From Legionellaceae bacterium (GTDB lineage Bacteria; Pseudomonadota; Gammaproteobacteria; Legionellales; Legionellaceae), in assembly GCA_947477015.1 (NCBI GenBank), contig CANJSM010000014.1:1-32058 (forward strand): a stretch of 32,058 nt of DNA, given 5' to 3'. The notes beneath the pieces are model-generated. The model saw only the letters and a list, made by a program, of their open reading frames with translations, had not been told where the DNA came from and made no database searches. This document shows, in pieces, positions 9,304 to 16,835 of this stretch (position 1 is its first letter; every line of letters begins with the position of its first letter). The translations under genes were made by a program, and so were the position numbers.

Positions 9304-10425
9304 ATGAAAAAAATCTTGTTCATCGCTTCTAAATATTCCACTCAGGAAAATGATCCATATTTGACGAATGATCTTGCGCTTGAGTTTTCGAGAAAGGGTT
9401 GTTTGGTGACTGTTGTTGCGTATGGTACTGAAAATGTCATAAGAGAAAAACGAAGCATCCTAGAAAATATTATTAAAGTAGATGGGATTAAAATATTAAA
9501 GTATATTTTTGTTTGGCCTCGGTTATTTTTAATTCTGCTACGATTATATCGAGACAAAGTTCAATTTGATCAAATTATCATGTTTGGACCTTGTGCGGTG
9601 ATGTGGCCTGTTATATTTTTCTTAAAACGTTTCGGCTCCTTAAAGAGAACGGCAATTATTTGTGATATCTTTCCTGCATTTCATGTTAAAAGTGGTACCT
9701 TGCCCCGTATTAGTGAGCCCATGTTAAAGTTTGTCGAAAGCACTATGCTTGTTAAGTTCACTGAAATCACAGCAATGGGAACAAATAATAAGCAATTTAT
9801 GGAGGATTATTATAAAAAAATCAGACTTGTTAATAGAGTTAAGATAGTGCCTTTATGGGGGCGTGGAGTTTTTTCTACCGATAAAAGAAAAAATTATGAG
9901 CAAGGTATTCGAGTCATATTTGGTGGTCAAATCATTAAAGGGAGAGCGATTAAAGACTTGATTTACCTGATTGAGCAGTTATCAAATAAAGGCCTGAAGA
10001 TTACGTTAGATATTTATTCAAAGGGTTTAGGTTATGATGAATTAAAATCTAATTATGGTTTCAGTTCAGTCGTTTTTTTTAAAGATCAAGTTCCCAGAGA
10101 TGAGTATATTAAACTCCTCTCCAATTATCATGTTGGAGCTGTGGTGACAGATCCTCGTTTAGATGTTCCAAGTTTTCCTTCTAAAGTTATTGATTATGTC
10201 GAAGCAGGTTTAGCTATCTATTGCTTGATTGAAAAGGTTTCTGATTTGTATGATTTAGATAATTATGACACAGTCTATTTGAATCCATTTTCTTTTTCTG
10301 AAGAGGAGATAAGTAATTCGATTCAGTTTTTTACTAACTTAAACAAATTGGATATGAAAAAAGATCTGTTGGCGTTAAGAGATTATTTTTCGGTCAGACG
10401 AGCATCTGAAAGGATTTATGAATGA
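9304..10425 (+). CDS. Glycosyltransferase, family 4-like (GT-B)
   Basis: A 373-residue GT-B-like glycosyltransferase. It starts 'MKKILFIASKYSTQENDPY' and has a donor-domain pattern 'RVIFGGQIIKGRAIKDLI' near residue 200, then 'VPSFPSKVIDYVEAGLAIYCLIEK'. This last stretch corresponds to the E-x(n)-PSK-x3-Y region of GT4 enzymes. A GTG at 9298 is also in frame. It follows the WbuB-like gene after a 37-base gap and overlaps the polymerase start by four bases (ATGA). It probably adds one sugar of the repeat unit; donor and linkage are unknown. The gene is AT-rich. Confidence 0.78.
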   Translation: MKKILFIASKYSTQENDPYLTNDLALEFSRKGCLVTVVAYGTENVIREKRSILENIIKVDGIKILKYIFVWPRLFLILLRLYRDKVQFDQIIMFGPCAVMWPVIFFLKRFGSLKRTAIICDIFPAFHVKSGTLPRISEPMLKFVESTMLVKFTEITAMGTNNKQFMEDYYKKIRLVNRVKIVPLWGRGVFSTDKRKNYEQGIRVIFGGQIIKGRAIKDLIYLIEQLSNKGLKITLDIYSKGLGYDELKSNYGFSSVVFFKDQVPRDEYIKLLSNYHVGAVVTDPRLDVPSFPSKVIDYVEAGLAIYCLIEKVSDLYDLDNYDTVYLNPFSFSEEEISNSIQFFTNLNKLDMKKDLLALRDYFSVRRASERIYE

Positions 10426-11690
10426 GTCTCCTTTCTAGATTAATATTCTGGTGGTATTTGTTCCTCACGGTGTTGGCTATTACTGCGTCTATTTCGCTTT
10501 CATTTTTTGAGTTTGCTTCAGGATTGTGCTTGGCTTGGATTGTTTGGTTTGTATTTTTTATAGGCTCTTATTCACCTCAGTGCTCTTATGATAAACAATT
10601 GGTCGTTTTAAAGAGACAAGTAATAAAGCTACCGCTTGGGCTAATAGCAATAGGAAGTCTGTTTGCAAGTGTGTATGCAACAAAATTTTATACTGGAAAA
10701 AATCCATTAGAAGTTTTGAGCTCTTTTCAATTAGGTGATTCATTGTATTATGATTATCAAGAGTATTTTAGAGAAAACAAGTTAAGCATATTCTCCTCTC
10801 TTAAAATTATCCCGATTTTTTCATTATTTTATTTGAAGCTAGCAGAACTTTATGGATTTATATCAGTTATTATTATTACTGAAAAAATAAAGCTGAAGAA
10901 TTTTATTTTTTTAATTATTATCACTTTTTCTCAGATGCTTTTTTCATTGGCAAGAGGGACATCTTTTGAGATTTTTGAATTTTTATTGCTTGTTTTTTTC
11001 TCGATTTCAATGAGAAATAGACTTTTGAATCAGAAATCCCACATAAATATATCTAAAATTTGTTTTGGTGTTCTGCTCTTTCTTGCGAGTGTATTATATA
11101 GTTTAAATCTTACTCTTCGGGGGCATGGCGCCCAAGAATTAATTTGTGCAACTAATGAGCTTTGTCTAAGCACTAATACTTTTCTTTATAAATGTTCAAA
11201 TGCACTTGCGTTATTTTCCTTTCAACTGAGTGGGTACTTTTTGTTTGGCATTTATTATACGTCTAAATTTATAGAAACATTTTGGTTGAAGAATCTATCA
11301 AACATGTCTGTTTTATTTTTTCCATTTCAAAGTCTTATGCATACTGAACTAACAGCTAATTTTCTTTGTAATGTAGAACTTGATTGTCGTGCTTGCTGGG
11401 TTCCTGATATTATTATTGATGTTTTGTCACTTGGTTTTCTTTTGTTATTTTTTGTTGTTTATTGGTTAGGAGTGTTTGCAAAATTTTTAATAAAACGAGT
11501 TTTAGTGAGTTGCCGATTCTTAGAACTTGGTTTGCTTTACTATATCTTTATTGTGTTGATTTCCCTGCCTTTTGGTAATTTATTAACCACTTCAAGTGCG
11601 AATATCTTGACTTGTATTTTTTTGATAATTTGGTTTTTGTATAAGCGAGTAATGCTTTCATTTCGTCGGGCTCTATGGGTCGATAGATAA
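10422..11690 (+). CDS. wzy: Probable O-antigen polymerase (Wzy), polytopic membrane protein
   Basis: A 422-residue, highly hydrophobic protein with roughly ten to twelve predicted membrane helices. It has a large soluble loop around residues 215-260, rich in Cys ('HGAQELICATNELCLSTNT'), the usual layout for oligosaccharide-unit polymerases. Wzy proteins share little sequence, so the call rests on topology, AT-richness, place between glycosyltransferases, and the presence of a flippase but no other polymerase. The ATG overlaps the upstream transferase stop (ATGA), implying coupled translation. Confidence 0.65.
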   Translation: MSLLSRLIFWWYLFLTVLAITASISLSFFEFASGLCLAWIVWFVFFIGSYSPQCSYDKQLVVLKRQVIKLPLGLIAIGSLFASVYATKFYTGKNPLEVLSSFQLGDSLYYDYQEYFRENKLSIFSSLKIIPIFSLFYLKLAELYGFISVIIITEKIKLKNFIFLIIITFSQMLFSLARGTSFEIFEFLLLVFFSISMRNRLLNQKSHINISKICFGVLLFLASVLYSLNLTLRGHGAQELICATNELCLSTNTFLYKCSNALALFSFQLSGYFLFGIYYTSKFIETFWLKNLSNMSVLFFPFQSLMHTELTANFLCNVELDCRACWVPDIIIDVLSLGFLLLFFVVYWLGVFAKFLIKRVLVSCRFLELGLLYYIFIVLISLPFGNLLTTSSANILTCIFLIIWFLYKRVMLSFRRALWVDR

Positions 11691-11727
11691 AAAAACGTTG
11701 TAAAAGGCCTGTTTCATTATCAAATAC

Positions 11728-12681
11728 ATGGAGAAGTTAGTGCTAAACGAAAAACCACTCATCAGTTTTATATTGCTAGCCTACAATCAAGAGAAATATA
11801 TTGAGGAAGCAATTGAGGCTGCTTTTAAACAAACGTATTCACCTTTAGAAATTATTCTGTCCGATGATTGTTCTACCGATAACACATACAATCTTATAGA
11901 AAATATGGTGCAAAATTATAGAGGTTTGCATACTATAATTCTAAATAGAAATAAAGAAAATCTAGGTATCTGTGGACATGTTAACTTTGTTTTGGAAATG
12001 ACTTCGGGCAAACTTATTGTGATGGCAGCGGGAGATGATATCTCTGATGTAGATAGGGTTACTAAAATACATGAAGTATGGCAGACCTCTGATGATAAAA
12101 CTAGAGCAGTTTTTTCGAATGCGGAAAAAATAGATGCAATTGGAACTCATTTAGGGCCGATTTTTCCCTCAAAACCTCTTTTTTCTCAAACTATTACAGA
12201 TTTTAAACAGGGTATAGAATGCTGGGCATTAGGTGCCTCATTAGCAATTGATAAAAATCTTTATAAGAAATATGGTGAAATAGATTCAAAAAATATGCAG
12301 GAGGATGGATGTTTGGCATTTAGAGCTTTGCTTGAGGGTAATATTTTATATATTGATCAATTGCTTGTTAAATATAGGCATCACGATAAGAATGTTTCTC
12401 AGACAACTAATCCTGCAAGACGATTAGTAATGCAAAAAAATGAGTATTTTTTAAAAACGGGTTGGTTGCGAGAAGCTCAACGTTTCTGTAGTGATGATCT
12501 TGAGTTGATATTGCTTTTAAAACGGTTACGTAAAATGGCCTTTATGAGAAAAGCAATATGGAATATTCCCTTTGTTGGTTATATATATAATTTTTTAAAG
12601 ATAGAAATAAAGGCATATATTGCTGTAATTCAATGCATTATTCAGAAAGTACTGCTTTGGGTGAACACTCAGCGTGAATGA
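11728..12681 (+). CDS. Family 2 (GT-A) glycosyltransferase
   Basis: A 317-residue GT2 enzyme. It begins with 'ISFILLAYNQEKYIEEAIEAAFKQTY'. The nucleotide-binding 'LSDDCSTDNT' lies near residue 50, the metal-binding D-D of 'AAGDDISD' near residue 100, and 'MQEDGCLAFRALLEG' supplies the catalytic ED region. A C-terminal hydrophobic segment ('FVGYIYNFLKI...') may attach it to the membrane. It follows the polymerase by 37 bases with only a weak AAAGG ribosome site. It adds one residue of the repeat unit; donor is unknown. Confidence 0.83.
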   Translation: MEKLVLNEKPLISFILLAYNQEKYIEEAIEAAFKQTYSPLEIILSDDCSTDNTYNLIENMVQNYRGLHTIILNRNKENLGICGHVNFVLEMTSGKLIVMAAGDDISDVDRVTKIHEVWQTSDDKTRAVFSNAEKIDAIGTHLGPIFPSKPLFSQTITDFKQGIECWALGASLAIDKNLYKKYGEIDSKNMQEDGCLAFRALLEGNILYIDQLLVKYRHHDKNVSQTTNPARRLVMQKNEYFLKTGWLREAQRFCSDDLELILLLKRLRKMAFMRKAIWNIPFVGYIYNFLKIEIKAYIAVIQCIIQKVLLWVNTQRE

Positions 12682-13014
12682 TCTTGACAATTTGGGGTAT
12701 GAAGCTGATGCTACGTTATTTCAAAAACAAATAAAATCAATGGGTGTTGTTTGTTTTTCACATCTTTCTCGGCATAAAGCTAAATGTATACGATAATTAT
12801 CAGAGAACCACCCTTAATAAATAAAGGAGCTATCTTAAGTAAAGATATATTTTTTCAAAAGCATTCTCCTGCACCACCCCTTAAATTGTTCCCAATAGAA
12901 AATCAAGTTATTTTTCTTGCACTGTTTGTAATGTTAGTTATAGTTGATGAAAGAAACGGAATTAATCAACCATGTGTATCAGATTATTATTGTGTTAATA
13001 AGGAATATAATTAA
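12682..13014 (+). other. AT-rich gap with small unassigned reading frames, possible gene remnants
   Basis: This 333-base stretch separates the polymerase/transferase block from the ACP-KAS module. A GTG-started 40-codon frame from 12674 and a 76-codon frame at 12784-13014 are the only open stretches, and neither resembles a family I recognise. It also contains AAGGA at about 12996-13000, which serves the following ACP gene. It could be a scar of a deleted gene at a recombination join between two cluster halves, or simply a long leader. Confidence 0.4.
12784..13014 (+). CDS. Hypothetical small ORF (doubtful)
   Basis: A 76-codon frame lying in the same reading frame as the ACP gene and separated from it by a single TAA that touches the ACP ATG. 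Residues 10-24 ('LINKGAILSKDIFFQ') recall the K-G-x-x-L/I-x-x-x-D pattern of SAF domains such as the NeuB C terminus. A short hydrophobic run ('FLALFVMLVIV') follows. No good ribosome site precedes its ATG. I do not recognise it. It may be non-coding or the tail of a decayed gene. Confidence 0.22.
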   Translation: MYTIIIREPPLINKGAILSKDIFFQKHSPAPPLKLFPIENQVIFLALFVMLVIVDERNGINQPCVSDYYCVNKEYN

Positions 13015-13227
13015 ATGAATAAACAAACTGTTTTACTGAAATTAGATGAAATTAATGAGCTACCACTAGGAACATTAAAAGGCCATGAAAGTACTACTGA
13101 CTGGAGTTCTATTGTACTAATTAGTTTGATTGCACTTGCGGACGAGGAATTTAACAGACCTCTTAAGGTTAGCCAGCTAACTCAAGCATCCGTCGTTGAT
13201 GATGTTGTTGCTTTATTGATAGATTAG
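13015..13227 (+). CDS. Acyl-carrier-protein-like protein, atypical carrier site (W-S-S-I)
   Basis: A 70-residue acidic helical protein. The segment 'DWSSIVLISLIALADEEFN' (residues 29-47) lines up with helix II of small locus-specific ACPs (W-D-S-L...L-I-x-A-L-E-E-E-F), and 'SVVDDVVALLID' forms the last helix. Ser32 falls where phosphopantetheine would be attached, but the almost invariant Asp before it is Ser31 and the following Leu is Ile33. The protein is a little short for an ACP. It is 7 bases upstream of a KAS III gene and has an AAGGA ribosome site. Dedicated ACPs next to KAS III genes are known in glycan loci, which supports the call; whether it is phosphopantetheinylated is uncertain. 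Confidence 0.62.
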   Translation: MNKQTVLLKLDEINELPLGTLKGHESTTDWSSIVLISLIALADEEFNRPLKVSQLTQASVVDDVVALLID

Positions 13228-13234
13228 AACACCG

Positions 13235-14290
13235 ATGCCTATTATCGAGAATGTAAATATTACCGGTATAGCCGCTTGTGTGCCGTCGTGTGAAATTGAT
13301 AACACAACGGTTCAACATTTTCCTTTGGAACAGATTAACCAAATCATTAATAACACCGGAGTGAGAACAAGGCGGGTTCTAAAATCAGCCTGCGCATCAG
13401 ATTTGTGTTACCAAGCAGCTGTTGATTTGTTGACTAGTTTAGAATGCGCTGCGGACTCCATTGATATTATTATTTTTGTATCTCAGACACCGGATTATGT
13501 TTTACCCGCAACGGCATGTATTTTGCAGAGCAAGCTGGGTTTATCAAACAATGTGATGGCCTTTGATATTAATTTAGGTTGCTCAGGTTATGTATATGGC
13601 TTGATTGTTGCCGCACAGTTATTATGTACGGGAGCTTTCAAACGAGCGTTGCTCTTAACAGGTGACACTGTTTCTAAATTGGTCTCGGAACATGATAAAA
13701 CAGTGGCGTTTTTGTTTGGCGATGCAGGTGCTGCAACGCTACTCGAATATGATAAAGATGCGCACCCGATTGTTTTTGATTATGGAACAGATGGCTCTAA
13801 TGCTGATAAATTAATGGTAGAAGCCGGTGGCTTTCGTGTTAGAACTGAAAGTAACGCTTGCCAACGATTTTATGACGACTCGGGAAATTATCGATCGAAA
13901 TCTGAGTTGTTCATGAGTGGACCAGATGTGTTTGCCTTTACAATTAAACAAATCCCAGAAACCATATTAAAAACATTAGCTGAGGCCAAATGGTCTGTTG
14001 ATGATGTAAATACCTATTTTTTTCATCAGGCCAACGCATTTATGTTGAAGTATTTGATAAAAAAATTGGGTTTGAATCCTGAAAAAGTACCCATCAATCT
14101 TGAAGGGTATGGAAATACTAGCGTGGCTTCAATTCCTCTTACAATGTGTCTTTGTGCTGATAATCTTTCATTGGCTCAACCATCTAAATTTATTTTGGCG
14201 GGCTTTGGTGTTGGATTATCGTGGGCTACGGTAGCGTGTCAACTGAATCAAACCAGAATATTGCCATTGAGTTACTATGAAAATGAATAG
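13235..14290 (+). CDS. 3-oxoacyl-ACP synthase III (FabH/KAS III)-like protein, copy 1
   Basis: A 351-residue thiolase-fold condensing enzyme. The FabH catalytic triad is complete: Cys116 in 'NLGCSGYVYG', His264 in 'FFHQANAFM', and Asn294 in 'GYGNTSVASIP'. The N-terminal 'IINNTGVRTRRV' and the C-terminal 'LAGFGVGLSWAT' are also family marks. KAS III enzymes condense an acyl-CoA with malonyl-ACP. The ACP-like gene lies immediately upstream and the SDR overlaps the 3' end by 14 bases. This context points to production of a short 3-oxoacyl or 3-hydroxyacyl chain for sugar decoration rather than bulk fatty acid synthesis. It is a paralogue of the enzyme at 16836. Confidence 0.9.
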   Translation: MPIIENVNITGIAACVPSCEIDNTTVQHFPLEQINQIINNTGVRTRRVLKSACASDLCYQAAVDLLTSLECAADSIDIIIFVSQTPDYVLPATACILQSKLGLSNNVMAFDINLGCSGYVYGLIVAAQLLCTGAFKRALLLTGDTVSKLVSEHDKTVAFLFGDAGAATLLEYDKDAHPIVFDYGTDGSNADKLMVEAGGFRVRTESNACQRFYDDSGNYRSKSELFMSGPDVFAFTIKQIPETILKTLAEAKWSVDDVNTYFFHQANAFMLKYLIKKLGLNPEKVPINLEGYGNTSVASIPLTMCLCADNLSLAQPSKFILAGFGVGLSWATVACQLNQTRILPLSYYENE

Positions 14291-15041
14291 AGCATTTAGT
14301 TTATCGGGGCAAACTATATTAGTGACGGGTGCGTCGAGCGGGATCGGTCGTGCTTGTGCGGTTACCTGCGCTAGTATGGGGGCTCGCGTCATTTTGTTAG
14401 GCAGAAATGTTGCTGCGTTGGAAGAAACAAAAACAATGATGTCAATCAACGATCATGTGATCAGTCCACTTGATCTAATGTTGTTTGACTCAATTCCAGC
14501 CAAACTTCAAGAGATTGCGCAATCATTTGGGCCACTAAGTGGTCTTGCGCACTGTGCGGGCATTCACATGACAAGACCATTACGTATGTTATCTGCGGAT
14601 AACATAGCTGATATCATCAAAATGAACGTGACGACGGGAATATTGCTTGCAAAAGCTTTTCGTCATCAATTGGTTTGTTCCAAGCCAGCCAGTGTGGTAT
14701 TTATGTCATCTGTAGTGGGACTTGTTGGGCAAGCGGCCATTACGCCCTACGCCATGAGTAAAGGTGCTCTTCTTGCTGCTACTAAATCATTAGCCATCGA
14801 GTTGGCTCCAGAGGAAATCCGCGTCAATGCTGTGCTACCTGGCGTTATCAACACTCCGATGTCAGAGCAATTATTTGAAAAAATGGGGCAAACTCAAATT
14901 GATGAGATAAAAGCGGCGCATCCATTAGGCTTAGGTGAACCAGATGATGTGGCCAATGCAGTCGCTTACTTGCTGTCTCCGGCTGCTCGTTGGATAACTG
15001 GAACCCACCTGATCGTTGATGGTGGATATACAGCAATTTAG
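14277..15041 (+). CDS. FabG-like short-chain dehydrogenase/reductase
   Basis: A 254-residue classical SDR. Cofactor motif TGASSGIG is at residues 17-24, 'HCAGIH' follows near 92, and the catalytic set is Asn117, Ser145, Tyr158 and Lys162 ('PYAMSKGAL'). The C-terminal 'ITGTHLIVDGGYTAI' is typical of FabG/3-hydroxyacyl reductases. The likely job, from its position between two KAS III genes and next to an ACP-like gene, is reduction of a 3-oxoacyl thioester to the 3-hydroxyacyl form. A sugar or other alcohol substrate is not excluded. It overlaps the upstream KAS III gene, indicating coupled translation. Confidence 0.88.
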   Translation: MKMNRAFSLSGQTILVTGASSGIGRACAVTCASMGARVILLGRNVAALEETKTMMSINDHVISPLDLMLFDSIPAKLQEIAQSFGPLSGLAHCAGIHMTRPLRMLSADNIADIIKMNVTTGILLAKAFRHQLVCSKPASVVFMSSVVGLVGQAAITPYAMSKGALLAATKSLAIELAPEEIRVNAVLPGVINTPMSEQLFEKMGQTQIDEIKAAHPLGLGEPDDVANAVAYLLSPAARWITGTHLIVDGGYTAI

Positions 15042-15051
15042 GAATGTTGTC

Positions 15052-16152
15052 ATGGATAAATCCAAAACACTAATACCGCTGAATTATTTTTACGATAATG
15101 ATTTTTTCGCAAAAGAACAAAGCAATCTTTTCTCGCGAGTATGGCAGTTTGCGTGCTTTGAAGATGAGTTGATGAATGATGGGGATTACTTCACTTTTGA
15201 GCTGTTAGGCCTTTCTATTGTTTTGAGAAATTTTGCAGGTAGCATAAAAGCGTTTAAAAATGTTTGTTTACATCGATTCAGTAAAATCTGCATTGAAACA
15301 AAGGGAAATGGACCTTTACAATGCCCATATCATGGTTGGACATACAATCATAAAGGCGAGCCTTATGCTATTCCCGGAAGAAAAACATTTCAAAATGAGG
15401 ATGTTCAAAAATCTAGACTTCAATCCTTTGATGTTGAAAAAATAGGTAAATTCATTTTTATACGATTAGGTGCAGAGGGTTTGCCAATTGATACATTCAT
15501 TGATAACCCGACAAGGGACTTATTACTTACTGTCAGTGAAGCCCTTGGGAAGAAAATAGATACAAATGAGATGTTAATCGACGCTAATTGGAAAATTAAC
15601 GTAGAAAATACACTTGAAGACTACCATGTTCGCTCCGTGCATTCTGATACTTTATGGAAAGTGGGCATTATTGACTCACAATTTGCACTGAGCAAATATC
15701 ATTCTTCAACGACCATGATGTTTGAATTGAATTTGAATAAGTCTAGTGCTCTTTCAAGCATATATGCTGATAGGCCGTGGCATGTTAAAGATTATTTTCA
15801 TCAACTCATATTTCCAAATTTAACAATAGCGTCAGCTTTTGGAACAACCATCAGTATTCAACAGTTTATTCCTATTTCCAGCGAAAAAACAAAATTCATT
15901 AGCCATGTTTTTTCAACAAATGGATCCAAAATAGGCCACCCGGTTGTTGCTGCTTTCAACGAGAATGCAACAACATTTAATCGAAAAGTATTTTCAGAGG
16001 ATAAGGTAATCTGTGAGTCGGTCCATCAGGGAATACAGCAAATGGAGAGTTCTTCTCGAGGTTATTTTTCTTCACTTGAGGAGCGGGTTTGGTTTTTTGA
16101 GCGGGTTTATATGGATTTAATTGAACTTAATGATACTTTCGAGATTATATAA
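15052..16152 (+). CDS. Rieske-type non-heme iron oxygenase, alpha subunit
   Basis: A 366-residue oxygenase with both expected metal sites. The [2Fe-2S] Rieske motif is C72-L-H74 ... C91-P-Y-H94. The mononuclear iron motif is 'NTLEDYHVRSVH' with bridging Asp190, His192 and His197, and Asp317 ('FSEDKVICESV') is the probable third ligand. Such enzymes hydroxylate or demethylate small substrates with electrons from a reductase, with or without a separate ferredoxin; no such partner is in the window. An earlier in-frame TTG/ATG (15016/15019) lies inside the SDR gene. ATG 15052 is chosen because TAGGA precedes it by eight bases. Its place in a sugar locus suggests a hydroxylation of the acyl group or the sugar; the substrate is unknown. 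Confidence 0.88.
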   Translation: MDKSKTLIPLNYFYDNDFFAKEQSNLFSRVWQFACFEDELMNDGDYFTFELLGLSIVLRNFAGSIKAFKNVCLHRFSKICIETKGNGPLQCPYHGWTYNHKGEPYAIPGRKTFQNEDVQKSRLQSFDVEKIGKFIFIRLGAEGLPIDTFIDNPTRDLLLTVSEALGKKIDTNEMLIDANWKINVENTLEDYHVRSVHSDTLWKVGIIDSQFALSKYHSSTTMMFELNLNKSSALSSIYADRPWHVKDYFHQLIFPNLTIASAFGTTISIQQFIPISSEKTKFISHVFSTNGSKIGHPVVAAFNENATTFNRKVFSEDKVICESVHQGIQQMESSSRGYFSSLEERVWFFERVYMDLIELNDTFEII

Positions 16153-16232
16153 CAAGTTTTTTCAAGGTAAATAGCTATCTAATAATGAAGGTGAAAAATG
16201 TTACTTAGATTGATGCGACAAAAGAGAACTCT

Positions 16233-16832
16233 ATGAGAGATTTAATTATTGTGGGTGCAGGAGCATCTGGTCAAGAATTATATGCATGGGCTAGTCCTTA
16301 TTTTGATAGCATGAAGTTTAACTTCAAGGGATACATAGACGATATTAATTCCCATGCTTTTTCAACAATTGTTGATTATAACCCAGAGCCAAATGATGTA
16401 TTTATTTGCTCAATAGGGTCGCCATTGGCTCGAGTAACATGCAGTGAATATTTAACAAAAAAAGGCGCAGAATTTATTAATTTAATACACCCATCAGCTA
16501 TTGTATTGTCATCCCTCAAAGGGCAAGGGATTGTTGTTGCTCCATTTGTTTATATCTCAAATGATGTAGAAATAAATGATTACGTATTTATTAATGCTGC
16601 TGCAACAGTGGGACATAATGTGGTCATTGGTAAAGGGAGTACTCTTTGCGCACAGGTTGATTTAACTGGGTATGTTGTTGTTGGGGAGAAGGTTTTTATA
16701 GGTAGCCATGCTTGCGTGATTCCAAAAGTAAATGTTGGTGATGCAGCTATTGTTGGCGCGGGTAGTGCAGTGATGCGGAATGTGCCTGCCAACGCAACTG
16801 TTATTGGTGTGCCTGCAAAGAGGTTTATTTAA
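16233..16832 (+). CDS. PglD/NeuD-like sugar N-acyltransferase
   Basis: A 199-residue two-domain acyltransferase. The N-terminal Rossmann-like part starts 'DLIIVGAGASGQELYAWA' and would bind the UDP/dTDP sugar. The C-terminal left-handed beta-helix carries the catalytic His128 in 'NAAATVGHNVVIG', then 'GSHACVIPKVNVG', and ends 'VIGVPAKRFI'. In PglD and VioB relatives this fold acetylates the 4-amino group of a UDP- or dTDP-amino sugar using acetyl-CoA. Here, sitting inside a KAS III/SDR/ACP group, it may accept a longer hydroxyacyl thioester. The probable amine supplier is the DegT gene at 18655. It is 80 bases after the oxygenase and 3 bases before the second KAS III gene. Confidence 0.88.
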   Translation: MRDLIIVGAGASGQELYAWASPYFDSMKFNFKGYIDDINSHAFSTIVDYNPEPNDVFICSIGSPLARVTCSEYLTKKGAEFINLIHPSAIVLSSLKGQGIVVAPFVYISNDVEINDYVFINAAATVGHNVVIGKGSTLCAQVDLTGYVVVGEKVFIGSHACVIPKVNVGDAAIVGAGSAVMRNVPANATVIGVPAKRFI

Positions 16833-16835
16833 ACT

